From the NCBI GenBank assembly GCA_031270385.1, contig JAISXS010000037.1, positions 1 to 14,093 of the forward strand: DNA of 14,093 bases, given 5' to 3'. The notes beneath the pieces were generated by a model that saw only the letters and a list, made by a program, of their open reading frames with translations, was not told the DNA's origin and ran no database searches. The DNA is from Puniceicoccales bacterium. GTDB lineage: Bacteria; Verrucomicrobiota; Verrucomicrobiia; Opitutales; JAIRKQ01. The translations under genes were made by a program, and so were the position numbers. Positions 6,415 through 13,407 of this stretch are shown piece after piece (the first letter of the stretch is position 1; every line of letters starts with the position of its first letter).

Positions 6415-8259
6415 ATGTGCAGCATTATAGGTTATATCGGGAACAGAGATGTGGCCCAAATTCTTCTCGATGGGCTATCGCGCCTCGAATACAGAGGCTA
6501 CGATTCCGCAGGAATTGCCGGGATACAATGTGAAGAAATCAGCGTCGTAAAACGACTCGGCAGGGTTAAAAATTTATCCGATGCTATCGATGAATCCGTA
6601 AAATTTGATGGCATAGGAATTGGGCATACGCGATGGGCGACGCACGGTAGCGTTTCCTTGGAAAACGCGCATCCACACCTCAGTTTCCACGGAATTTTTT
6701 CTCTGGTACACAACGGCGTCATAGAAAATTATGAGTCCATAAAACACTTCCTCGTGGAAAAGGGTTATGAATTCTATTCTGAAACTGACACAGAAGTCTT
6801 GGTGAATTTGATAGAGTATCATTTCAAAAAAGAAACTTCTCTGGAAAATAAATTTCTAGTGAGCGTGCAAAAGGCATTACTGCACGTTCGTGGGACGTAT
6901 GGCATCGCCGTACTTTGCAAACACAGTCCCGGAGAAATGGTTGTTGCAAGGAAGAGTTCTCCGCTTCTGATCGGCATAGGCGACAATGAAATGTTCATCG
7001 CCAGCGATGCCTGTGCAATCGTTGCCCACACGCATAACGTCGTGTATTTGAATGACGGGGAATTGGCATCGATTACACAGTCAGATTTCTCCGTCGTGAC
7101 GATGAAAAATGAAAAAATTGATGCCGTCAAGTGCGAGCTCGACTGGCGAATCGAAGATGTTTCGCGCGGCGAACACGAGCACTTTATGCTCAAAGAAATA
7201 TGCGAACAGCCAGTGGCGTTGCAAAATGCCATGCGTGGTAGGTTTTCGGATGACCTTAGCACCGCGAAATTTGGAGGGTTGCGCCTATCTCCGCGGGAAT
7301 TGCGCCAAGTCGACAGAATTCTGTTTTGCGCCTGCGGGACAGCGTGGCATGCGTGTCTCATAGCAGAGTATTTGATAGAAAAATACGCCCGCATACCCGT
7401 GGAAGTCGCATATTCATCGGAATTTCGCTACAGCAATGCGCCCCTTGAAAAAAACACGCTGGTTTTCGTGATAAGCCAATCCGGAGAGACCCTCGATTCA
7501 TTTGCGGCGCTGCAGGAGGCAAAACGCAAAGGATATCGCACATTGGCAATAACAAACGTCGTTGGTTCGACGATAGCGAGGGAATCGGAGGGCGGAATTT
7601 ACCAGCATTCTGGCCCAGAAATAGGTGTGGCATCGACAAAAGCATTCACAGCCCAGGTCTGCGTAGCTGCCATGCTGGCATTGCTCTTAGGGCGGCTACG
7701 TGATATGAGTTTTGACGATGGGGTGGCATTTGTGCAAGCGTTGCTCCAATTGCCAGAAAAAGTTTCCAAAATTCTCGAAAAAAAAGATGAAATACGGTTA
7801 ATCGCGGAAAAATACGCCCACCACGAAGATATGTTATTCCTAGGCCGCCAATCGATGTTTCCCGTTGCGCTGGAGGGAGCGCTAAAATTAAAGGAAATTT
7901 CGTATATTCATGCCGAAGGGTATCCGGCCGCGGAAATAAAGCACGGCCCCATAGCATTGATTTCGGGAAAATGTCCGTGTTTTTTCCTGGCGACACAGAG
8001 AAACACTTTGCAAAAAACGCTATCAAACATCTTGGAAGTGAAAGCAAGGAACGCCATGGTTATTGCCGTTGTTGCCGAAGGAAGTAAAATTCCTCCGGGA
8101 TGCACCGATGATTTGATAGTTGTCCCCGAAACGCACGATGCACTGGAGCCGATTCTCGCCACCATCCCCCTGCAATTGTTCGCATACTACATCGCAAAGG
8201 CGCGTGGTTGCGACATCGATAAACCGCGAAACTTAGCAAAATCAGTAACTGTCGAATAG
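6415..8259 (+). CDS. glmS: Glutamine-fructose-6-phosphate aminotransferase (isomerising)
   Basis: Converts fructose-6-phosphate and glutamine into glucosamine-6-phosphate, the first step toward UDP-GlcNAc for peptidoglycan and LPS. The 614-aa length is normal. After Met removal Cys2 (MCSIIGYIGNR) is the N-terminal nucleophile of the glutaminase domain (about 1-230); HTRWATHG at 71-78 is its conserved loop. The two SIS domains of the isomerase half follow: the first has CGTAWHA at 307-313 and SQSGET at 354-359, then GPEIGVASTKAF; the second has LGRQ, EGALKLKEISYIHAEG and EIKHGPIALI. The C-terminus DKPRNLAKSVTVE with catalytic Lys609 is intact. It is the first gene of a plus-strand operon; the TPR gene starts 3 bp after its stop. 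Confidence 0.98.
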   Translation: MCSIIGYIGNRDVAQILLDGLSRLEYRGYDSAGIAGIQCEEISVVKRLGRVKNLSDAIDESVKFDGIGIGHTRWATHGSVSLENAHPHLSFHGIFSLVHNGVIENYESIKHFLVEKGYEFYSETDTEVLVNLIEYHFKKETSLENKFLVSVQKALLHVRGTYGIAVLCKHSPGEMVVARKSSPLLIGIGDNEMFIASDACAIVAHTHNVVYLNDGELASITQSDFSVVTMKNEKIDAVKCELDWRIEDVSRGEHEHFMLKEICEQPVALQNAMRGRFSDDLSTAKFGGLRLSPRELRQVDRILFCACGTAWHACLIAEYLIEKYARIPVEVAYSSEFRYSNAPLEKNTLVFVISQSGETLDSFAALQEAKRKGYRTLAITNVVGSTIARESEGGIYQHSGPEIGVASTKAFTAQVCVAAMLALLLGRLRDMSFDDGVAFVQALLQLPEKVSKILEKKDEIRLIAEKYAHHEDMLFLGRQSMFPVALEGALKLKEISYIHAEGYPAAEIKHGPIALISGKCPCFFLATQRNTLQKTLSNILEVKARNAMVIAVVAEGSKIPPGCTDDLIVVPETHDALEPILATIPLQLFAYYIAKARGCDIDKPRNLAKSVTVE

Positions 8260-8262
8260 TTC

Positions 8263-10824
8263 ATGGCAAGAATTTTTCCATGCCACGCCTTACTATTTTT
8301 TATCGCTTGCGTAGTTCCATGTTTTGCCGATGATGTGATTGGCGACATCGATTTTGTCGCCATCAGGGAGAGATTTTCCGATGATTTTTCGTCACTCATA
8401 AATAGTGGAAACAATGCGTACAGGGTTGGATTTTTCGCCCTCGCTAAGGATTTTTTTTCCAAGGCATTGGACGGCAAAAATTTGTCGAATGAGCAAAAGA
8501 GCATTGCTATGTCAGGGTTCGTAGAGTCGTGTTTGGCTGCGGGAGATTTTTCGGAAGCGATAGGGAAATTTGATGCAATTCGTAAATTGGCCAGTGGAAA
8601 AATAAATTCGAATTTGCGGAACAAATTCCTGATAGATAGTGCCATCGTTGCGTGCTTCAAAAATGATTTCAATTTCGCCAATCGCGCGCTTCTGAAGTGT
8701 AATGTCAAGACATTGGAAGATTGTGACATAGCGTGGTACTACGCCGCGAAAGTCGTTTTGTCGGCGTCCACTGGAAATTTTGGCGAGATGGTAAACAACA
8801 TGGAGGCCGCTGAAAAACACTCCATTTCCACTGATCAGATGGCGCAAATCCAGGCATTTCCTATTCAATTTATGCTTACTATGCCGGCCAAATCCGCAGA
8901 ATTTCACAATTTGTTAGAGACATTGAATTTGCTTTGCAAAAGACATAAACTGCAAAAGGAAGGGTATCCCTTCGTTCGTGCCTATTCTTTACTGCTGATA
9001 CGATCAGGAGCCAATCCCAGGGCAAAGGAGATCCTTGACGAACAGATCGCGTGCGTGCCGGCAGGAGATGTAAAAAATTTGCAATCCTTCCGTCTCTGCA
9101 AAGCTGTCGCCGAGGGTTTGCATTCCCCGACCGGCTACGGTATAATCTCCGAGTTGTTGCTGTCTGCAGCGGGGGACGAATTAAAAAAACAAGCACTGAA
9201 ATTACTTATTTCATCGGCTGAAAACAAGAATCAGTGCATGGATGCATTCAAAGTGTTGTCAAATCAAAGTTTCCAGAATTTACCGAAACCAATGGCACGG
9301 CAAATTTTATTTGCGAGGGAACGACTTGCCATCGACGGCGAAGATATAACTTCCGCTCAGCGGGTGGCCGAAGAGATAGTTGCCCAATTTCCCTGCGAAA
9401 CTTTTACGAAGAGCGTGTACGAAGCTCTTGCTTATCTTGCATGGCAACAAGAACCTAAGGATTACCGTATGGCAGCCCATTACCTCGGTAAAATGCGGGA
9501 TATAGCAACCGACGAAAATGAAAAAGTTTCGCTGTCCGTCCGCATAGGTGACGCATTTTACCTCAGTGGGGCGTATGATATTGCGGCAAAAGTGTATGGC
9601 GAGGCCTTGAAAACCAGTGGCCATAAAATCCAGTATGACAAGTTGCTATGCCATGCGATCCAGGCAAATATCAATGCCAACAACCTCGAGGCAGCGGGAG
9701 AGTATTTACAAAATTTTAAGCAACGGCATAATCTATTAACTGAATATCGTTGGCATGGAGAGCTTCTGTATATAAACGCGCTGATCCGCAGCGGAAACCA
9801 CGATCGTGCAATGAATTATTTGGCTCTGCTGCTTGATACCTACGTGCAACATATCCAACAATTTTATTTGGTAAAATTTTATTTGCTACAGGCACACTCG
9901 ATGTTCGCCAAACAGAATTATCAACGAGCGCATATTGTTGCATCGCGCATCTGCGAAATTTTTCCGCACAGAAGCAGTTCCTCTGAGATCGCAGAAATAA
10001 TTTCCAAAGCGCTTTTCATAAAGGGGACCTGCGAACTGAAATTAAAAAATGAACGGGATGGTCTCCAAACATTCAAACGACTCCGAGAAAATTACCAGGA
10101 CCATGAGGCAGCGGCATTATCCCATTTCGAGGAAGCGGAATATTTCTCCCAGAACGGAAATGTTGCAGATGCATGCAAGATTCTTTTAGCATACGCTAAT
10201 CAGGGAACGAAATATTCACCGTTTGCGTATTACAAGTGCGCGGAATATTACAGATCCATGGGCGCCCAGAGCTACGACAACGCCATTGCATGCCTTTCGG
10301 AATTAATTTTGAGGTATGAGAATCACGAGATAGTGTACGCCGCAAGGCTAGAAATCGCGGATCTATTCCGCTTGGAGGGGAAATTCGGTGACGCGGAGCT
10401 GGTTTACGAAGGGTTGTTCAACGATTTTCCATTCGATAGGAGGTATCATTTTACCGAGTTTTGCCTCGCGAAGTCGATTTTTGCACAAAAATCCAAGGGA
10501 CCGGCGTTCATAGAGCGATCGAAAATGATATTGGAAAGGTTGTACGCCGTCGCGACATCGGATACGTCGCTTCACATTGAAATTGCCGCTACGTATTGCC
10601 TGGTGCTAAACGAAGATTTACAAACTGAAGAGATGAAAAAAATTGCTTGGGAAACTTTACTTTCCGCCATTTCCGATAAAAATGGGTTGACAAGCCGTGA
10701 CATTTACTGGTTGCTGCAGATCGGAAACCTGCTCAGCGAGCGTCTAAAGTTTGACAATGATGCCGTTGGAATTGAATCCTTGCAAAAAATTATGAAAAAA
10801 TTGAAATCTAGCGGCAAAAACTAG
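8263..10824 (+). CDS. Exported TPR-repeat protein, 853 aa
   Basis: The N-terminus MARIFPCHALLFFIACVVPC-FADD reads as a Sec signal peptide with likely cleavage after FA near residue 22; the Cys near position 20 is not in a good lipobox, so a periplasmic or outer-membrane-associated soluble protein is more likely than a lipoprotein. The rest is a helical solenoid of degenerate TPR-like pairs: clear examples lie near residues 45-110 (FFALAKDFFSKALDG), 421-455 (IGDAFYLSGAYDIAAKVYGE) and 693-725 (IADLFRLEGKFGDAELVYEG). No catalytic domain is seen. It sits between glmS and uppP with gaps of 3 and 1 bp, so it is co-transcribed and probably translationally coupled. An assembly or scaffold role in envelope building is a reasonable inference from context; the exact partner is unknown. 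Confidence 0.85.
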   Translation: MARIFPCHALLFFIACVVPCFADDVIGDIDFVAIRERFSDDFSSLINSGNNAYRVGFFALAKDFFSKALDGKNLSNEQKSIAMSGFVESCLAAGDFSEAIGKFDAIRKLASGKINSNLRNKFLIDSAIVACFKNDFNFANRALLKCNVKTLEDCDIAWYYAAKVVLSASTGNFGEMVNNMEAAEKHSISTDQMAQIQAFPIQFMLTMPAKSAEFHNLLETLNLLCKRHKLQKEGYPFVRAYSLLLIRSGANPRAKEILDEQIACVPAGDVKNLQSFRLCKAVAEGLHSPTGYGIISELLLSAAGDELKKQALKLLISSAENKNQCMDAFKVLSNQSFQNLPKPMARQILFARERLAIDGEDITSAQRVAEEIVAQFPCETFTKSVYEALAYLAWQQEPKDYRMAAHYLGKMRDIATDENEKVSLSVRIGDAFYLSGAYDIAAKVYGEALKTSGHKIQYDKLLCHAIQANINANNLEAAGEYLQNFKQRHNLLTEYRWHGELLYINALIRSGNHDRAMNYLALLLDTYVQHIQQFYLVKFYLLQAHSMFAKQNYQRAHIVASRICEIFPHRSSSSEIAEIISKALFIKGTCELKLKNERDGLQTFKRLRENYQDHEAAALSHFEEAEYFSQNGNVADACKILLAYANQGTKYSPFAYYKCAEYYRSMGAQSYDNAIACLSELILRYENHEIVYAARLEIADLFRLEGKFGDAELVYEGLFNDFPFDRRYHFTEFCLAKSIFAQKSKGPAFIERSKMILERLYAVATSDTSLHIEIAATYCLVLNEDLQTEEMKKIAWETLLSAISDKNGLTSRDIYWLLQIGNLLSERLKFDNDAVGIESLQKIMKKLKSSGKN

Positions 10825-10825
10825 T

Positions 10826-11743
10826 ATGAAAAAATTTTTTTTTGCCATTTGTTTACACCTGCTTGCAGCCACAGTGTCCTGCGGCAATGAAATTTTTACC
10901 ACGGGAGAAATTATTGCGCTCGGTGTAACACAGGGGGCGACGGAATTTTTGCCGATTTCATCCACAGCCCATCTCATAGTCGTCGACAAATTTTTTCCGA
11001 ATCGCGAAATTGATTCCGGTACGGCGCAAGCGGAACTTGAATCCGAGGCAAAAGGTTCCTATTTTAGCATAATACAACTGGGGTCAGTTTTTGCAGTATT
11101 ATTCTTATATAGGCGCAGATTTCTTGGCATAGCGCTTGGCGTATTCCATAAAAATCCGAGCAGCACAAAGATAATCACAAATCTCATAATTTCGTTTTTA
11201 CCGGCTGCAGTGGTTGGTTGCCTAATTGACGGATGGGTGCAAAAAACGTTATACGGTGGAGTTGTCGTTGCTGTTGCCTTAGTCGTCGGCGCTGGCATTA
11301 TGGTGTTTTTCGAGATAATTAATTGGAAATGCCATCGTGAAAATTTTACAACGATAGAAAATTTAATCCCAAAGAAGAGTCTAGCCATTGGCCTTTGGCA
11401 GTGTCTTGCGTTGATCCCTGGAATGAGCAGGGCAATGACAACAATTGTCGGCGGGCATGCCTGTGGACTACGCAGATCGGAAGCTGCCGAATATAGCTTC
11501 TTACTTGGCGCGATGACGTTGACGGCAGCTAGTGTATATAAATTTACAAAGGACTTTCGCACAATTTTCGCTTGCCTCAGCATCAAATCATTTTTTCTCG
11601 GAATTGTCGTTGCGTTCGCCGTTTCTGTTGTTTCGTTGAGGTTGCTTGTCTTAATGAACTCGCGTGGCGGCATGATACTGTTCGCATTCTACAGAATAGT
11701 TCTCGCCGCCGTGGTTTTTTACAGTTGTTCGCCCATCCACTAG
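10826..11743 (+). CDS. uppP: Undecaprenyl-diphosphatase, BacA/UppP family
   Basis: Integral membrane enzyme that removes a phosphate from undecaprenyl diphosphate so that the lipid carrier can be reused in peptidoglycan and O-antigen synthesis. The 305 aa are slightly longer than the usual 265-280 because of a hydrophobic N-terminal extension and a loop near 57-78. The family's first motif is present as GVTQGATEFLPISSTAHL (33-50), with Q36 and E40 as the (E/Q)xxxE pair. The second is PGMSRAMTT at 198-206, with the key Arg at 202. Hydrophobic helices are evident near 80-96, 116-135, 144-166 and over the last 60 residues. It starts one base after the TPR gene's TAG, as third gene of the glmS operon. 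A piece of its 3' end (11665-11698) recurs in the tails of the cassette array. Confidence 0.95.
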   Translation: MKKFFFAICLHLLAATVSCGNEIFTTGEIIALGVTQGATEFLPISSTAHLIVVDKFFPNREIDSGTAQAELESEAKGSYFSIIQLGSVFAVLFLYRRRFLGIALGVFHKNPSSTKIITNLIISFLPAAVVGCLIDGWVQKTLYGGVVVAVALVVGAGIMVFFEIINWKCHRENFTTIENLIPKKSLAIGLWQCLALIPGMSRAMTTIVGGHACGLRRSEAAEYSFLLGAMTLTAASVYKFTKDFRTIFACLSIKSFFLGIVVAFAVSVVSLRLLVLMNSRGGMILFAFYRIVLAAVVFYSCSPIH

Positions 11744-11748
11744 CTAAC

Positions 11749-11852
11749 TATAGTCATCTTACTTGAGAAAAGCATTCCATTTAACGATATTTAGCAGAAA
11801 AATTCCCATTTTTTGGAATGAAGGGTGTGCTTTTCTCGGGGAAGATGACTAT
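11749..11852 (+). repeat. Inverted-repeat element copy E9 (variant 1)
   Basis: Starts 5 bp after the uppP stop codon. Left end TATAGTCATCTTACTTGAG, core AACGATATTTAGCAG then AAATTCCCATTTTTTGGAA, right end CTCGGGGAAGATGACTAT. Counterpart of E13. Confidence 0.85.
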
Positions 11853-11862
11853 GTTTTATATA

Positions 11863-11965
11863 TACTAATTTTATTCGAAAAAAGTATTCTGACCAACGAT
11901 ATTTGTCGGGGAAATTTTTATTTTCATGAAAAAAACATGCCTTTTTCGAGTAAGACGATTGCGTA
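11863..11965 (+). repeat. Inverted-repeat element copy E10 (variant 3)
   Basis: A more diverged, AT-rich variant: left end TACTAATTTTATTCGAAAA, core CCAACGATATTTGTCGGG, right end TTTCGAGTAAGACGATTGCG. The inverted ends still pair (compare TACGCAATCGTCTTACTCG on the other strand). Counterpart of E14. Confidence 0.7.
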
Positions 11966-12062
11966 GTAATTCCTTCTGGCAAAGACATTTCAAATTCGAC
12001 GATGTTTAGCGAAAGGACCCTCTTTTAAAAAAAAAGTACGCCCTTTTCAAGCGAAACAACTA
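11964..12062 (+). repeat. Inverted-repeat element copy E11 (variant 4)
   Basis: Begins TAGTAATTCCTTCTGGCAAA, sharing its TA with E10; core TTCGACGATGTTTAGCG; right end reads TAGTTGTTTCGCTTG on the other strand. Diverged but with the same layout and length. Counterpart of E15. Confidence 0.6.
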
Positions 12063-12126
12063 CATTGCCGAACACCATCTCGACCGACGCAAGAAGTAAA
12101 ACTTTTGTCAAAATTGTAAGTTTTTA

Positions 12127-12132
12127 TTGACA
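12127..12132 (+). promoter_or_regulatory. Putative -35 box TTGACA of cassette gene 1
   Basis: TTTTTATTGACA exactly 43 nt before the ATG, the same distance as in unit 2. The expected -10 window (12150-12156) reads AGAGTAG, a poor match, so the promoter may need an activator or another sigma factor. Confidence 0.45.
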
Positions 12133-12175
12133 AAGAAATAACAGATACAAGAGTAGTGTATTAAGGAAACATAAT

Positions 12176-12697
12176 ATGGATATGAACTCTAATATACATC
12201 TCGGTGCGGCTATGTTGAACGATGCCGAAGAACTGGCCAACGTCACTAGAGGAGGAGCTTGTAAAAAAAAGGACAAAAAAACAATCAACCAAGCAGCGTT
12301 TGATCTATGTATTAGTGCTTCAAAAAAATTTGCTGAAGACACATACGAATATGCTTATTCTATTGCGATGGCAGCAATCGTAGCACAAAGAATTGGGAAA
12401 GACAGAAAAGCCGTTGAATTGTGCGAACTTGCGTATGCTAAGTTTAGTGAACTAAAAATCCACGAAGAGGCCGCTATAATTGCTGAAAGGGTGGCCAATT
12501 CGTCAAAAAACAGAAAAGTTAGACAAAAGCTTTTGAAAGCTTGTGCCGAGAGTTGCGCTGCACTTGCAAATGCCACTTCCAACAAAACAAATAAGAAAGA
12601 ATTTTTAGAAGCGGCTACAAAAAAATTTCTAGAGGCCGGATACAAAATGGAGGCCAGATGTGCTGCCATGGCCGCCGAATTAGTTTCGTATATTTAG
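12176..12697 (+). CDS. Cassette protein 1, 173 aa, all-helical TPR/SNAP-like
   Basis: Start ATG with AAGGAA at 12163-12168, spacing 7. No signal peptide and no membrane segment. The sequence looks entirely helical, with repeated Ala-rich helix pairs of TPR character (AVELCELAYAKFSELKIHEE, then AAIIAERVANSS). The repeating A-x-x-x-(Y/F)-x-x-x-(G/L) pattern is reminiscent of alpha-SNAP/TPR solenoids; this is a loose resemblance, not an identification. It is a distant paralogue of the 170-aa protein of unit 2: shared landmarks are M-x-M at the start, H8, M13, D16-A17, L20, N22 and MAA-x-VA-x-x-IG near residue 65. The final TAG falls in the first bases of element E12, so its C-terminus has probably been changed by that insertion. 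Confidence 0.75.
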   Translation: MDMNSNIHLGAAMLNDAEELANVTRGGACKKKDKKTINQAAFDLCISASKKFAEDTYEYAYSIAMAAIVAQRIGKDRKAVELCELAYAKFSELKIHEEAAIIAERVANSSKNRKVRQKLLKACAESCAALANATSNKTNKKEFLEAATKKFLEAGYKMEARCAAMAAELVSYI

Positions 12698-12791
12698 CCT
12701 ACTCGAGGAAAGCATTTTATCCAACGATATTTGACGGAGAAATTCCCGTTTTTATAAAAAAACAATATGCTCTTTCCAGGTAAGATGACTA
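12691..12791 (+). repeat. Inverted-repeat element copy E12, absent from unit 2
   Basis: Left end TTTAGCCTACTCGAGGAAAG, core ATCCAACGATATTTGACGG, then AAATTCCCG, right end CCAGGTAAGATGACTA. Unit 2 goes straight from the stop codon of its gene to the tail with no element at this point. Its TAG is the stop codon of the 173-aa gene. Confidence 0.8.
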
Positions 12792-12858
12792 CAACAAATT
12801 AATTAGCAAATGGTAACCATGTTGTAGTGCGAGAGCGAACCATCGCCTTGGACACAGG

Positions 12859-12884
12859 ATCGGGAACAGTATTGTGTTCCCGAT
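12859..12884 (+). terminator. Perfect 10-bp hairpin in tail copy A
   Basis: ATCGGGAACA-GTATTG-TGTTCCCGAT is a perfect 10-bp stem with a 6-nt loop. No U-tract follows, so it may be a transcript-stabilising hairpin rather than an intrinsic terminator. In tail copy B the stem has several mismatches while the loop GTATTG is kept. Confidence 0.4.
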
Positions 12885-12943
12885 TTCCGAGGCTTCTGTC
12901 ACAAAATTACCAGTCAGTCCATGCCGATCACCATACCTCCGGA

Positions 12944-12977
12944 TGGCGGCATGATATTGTTCGTATTCTACAAAATA
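12944..12977 (+). pseudogene. Fragment matching the 3' end of uppP (tail copy A)
   Basis: TGGCGGCATGATATTGTTCG and the following bases match uppP 11665-11698 with three differences, and the uppP frame is preserved (GGMILFVFYKI against GGMILFAFYRI). Two of the changes give conservative replacements. Upstream of this piece the tail does not resemble uppP. It runs directly into element E13. Confidence 0.65.
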
Positions 12978-13080
12978 TAGTTATCTTACTTGAGAAAAGC
13001 ATTCTATATAACGATATTTAGAGGAAAAATTCCCATTTTTTGGAATGAAGGGTGTGCTTTTCTCGGGGAAGATGACTATA
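12976..13080 (+). repeat. Inverted-repeat element copy E13 (variant 1, complete)
   Basis: Left end TATAGTTATCTTACTTGAG, core AACGATATTTAGAGG, right end CTCGGGGAAGATGACTATA. First element of cassette unit 2 and near-identical to E9. Confidence 0.85.
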
Positions 13081-13089
13081 TTTTATATA

Positions 13090-13193
13090 TACTAATTTTA
13101 TTCGAAAAAAGTATTCTGACCAACGATATTTGTCAGGGAAATTTTTATTTTTATGAAAAAAAACATGCCTTTTTCGAGTAAGATGATTGCGTA
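13090..13193 (+). repeat. Inverted-repeat element copy E14 (variant 3)
   Basis: Counterpart of E10 with only a few substitutions: left end TACTAATTTTATTCG, core CCAACGATATTTGTCAGGG, right end TTTCGAGTAAGATGATTGCG. Confidence 0.7.
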
Positions 13194-13292
13194 ATAATTC
13201 CTTCTGGCAAAGACATTTCAAATTCGACGATGTTTAGCGAAAGGACTCTTTTTTATAAAAAAATAGTACGCCCTTCTCGAACGGAACAATTG
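13192..13292 (+). repeat. Inverted-repeat element copy E15 (variant 4)
   Basis: Counterpart of E11: begins TAATAATTCCTTCTGGCAAA and keeps the core TTCGACGATGTTTAGCG. The right end is slightly eroded (ACAATTGCA where E11 has ACAACTACA). Confidence 0.6.
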
Positions 13293-13358
13293 CATTGCCA
13301 AGCGCCATCTCGACCGACGCAAGGAATAAAACTTTCATTTAAATTGCAAGTTTTTTTG

Positions 13359-13364
13359 TTGACA
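13359..13364 (+). promoter_or_regulatory. Putative -35 box TTGACA of cassette gene 2
   Basis: TTTTTTTGTTGACA, 43 nt before the ATG as in unit 1. The -10 window offers TAGTAA at a spacing of 18, better than unit 1 but still weak. Confidence 0.5.
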
Positions 13365-13407
13365 AAGAAAAAGCAAGTTCGATAGTAATATTTCAAGGAA
13401 ACATAAT

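Larger units (their letters stand above)
11749..12973 (+). repeat. Cassette unit 1 of a tandem array
   Basis: Unit 1 contains elements E9-E10-E11, a leader with TTGACA, the 173-aa gene, element E12 and a conserved tail. Unit 2 (12976 to the window end) repeats the layout without the E12 insertion. The element block and leader match unit 2 at about 95% by eye over E9 to E11, and both genes sit exactly 43 nt after TTGACA. The offset between units is 1232 bp at the start codons and 1116 bp in the tails; the difference is explained by 9 bp of coding length plus one element of about 107 bp. Confidence 0.85.
12814..12977 (+). repeat. Cassette tail, copy A
   Basis: Aligns without gaps to 13930-14093 at an offset of 1116. 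The first 70 bp or so are diverged (about 70% identity by eye), the last 91 bp (12887-12977) are identical. It contains two hairpins and ends with a segment matching the 3' end of uppP. No open frame with a ribosome site is seen. Confidence 0.9.

Noticed and set aside
6316..6459. N-terminal extension of cmk up to 6459
   Set aside because: It would overlap the start of glmS, has no ribosome site, and family proteins begin a few residues before the P-loop as the 6315 start does.
11763..11966. Similar 63-67-codon frames across the elements of both units (also 12990-13181)
   Set aside because: They are open on both strands, lack ribosome sites, and their similarity follows from DNA identity of E9-E10 and E13-E14.
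11749..13292. Integron cassette array with attC sites
   Set aside because: Cores such as ATCTAACG resemble one half of an attC (RYYYAAC), but the matching GTTRRRY box is absent, and no integrase is in the window.
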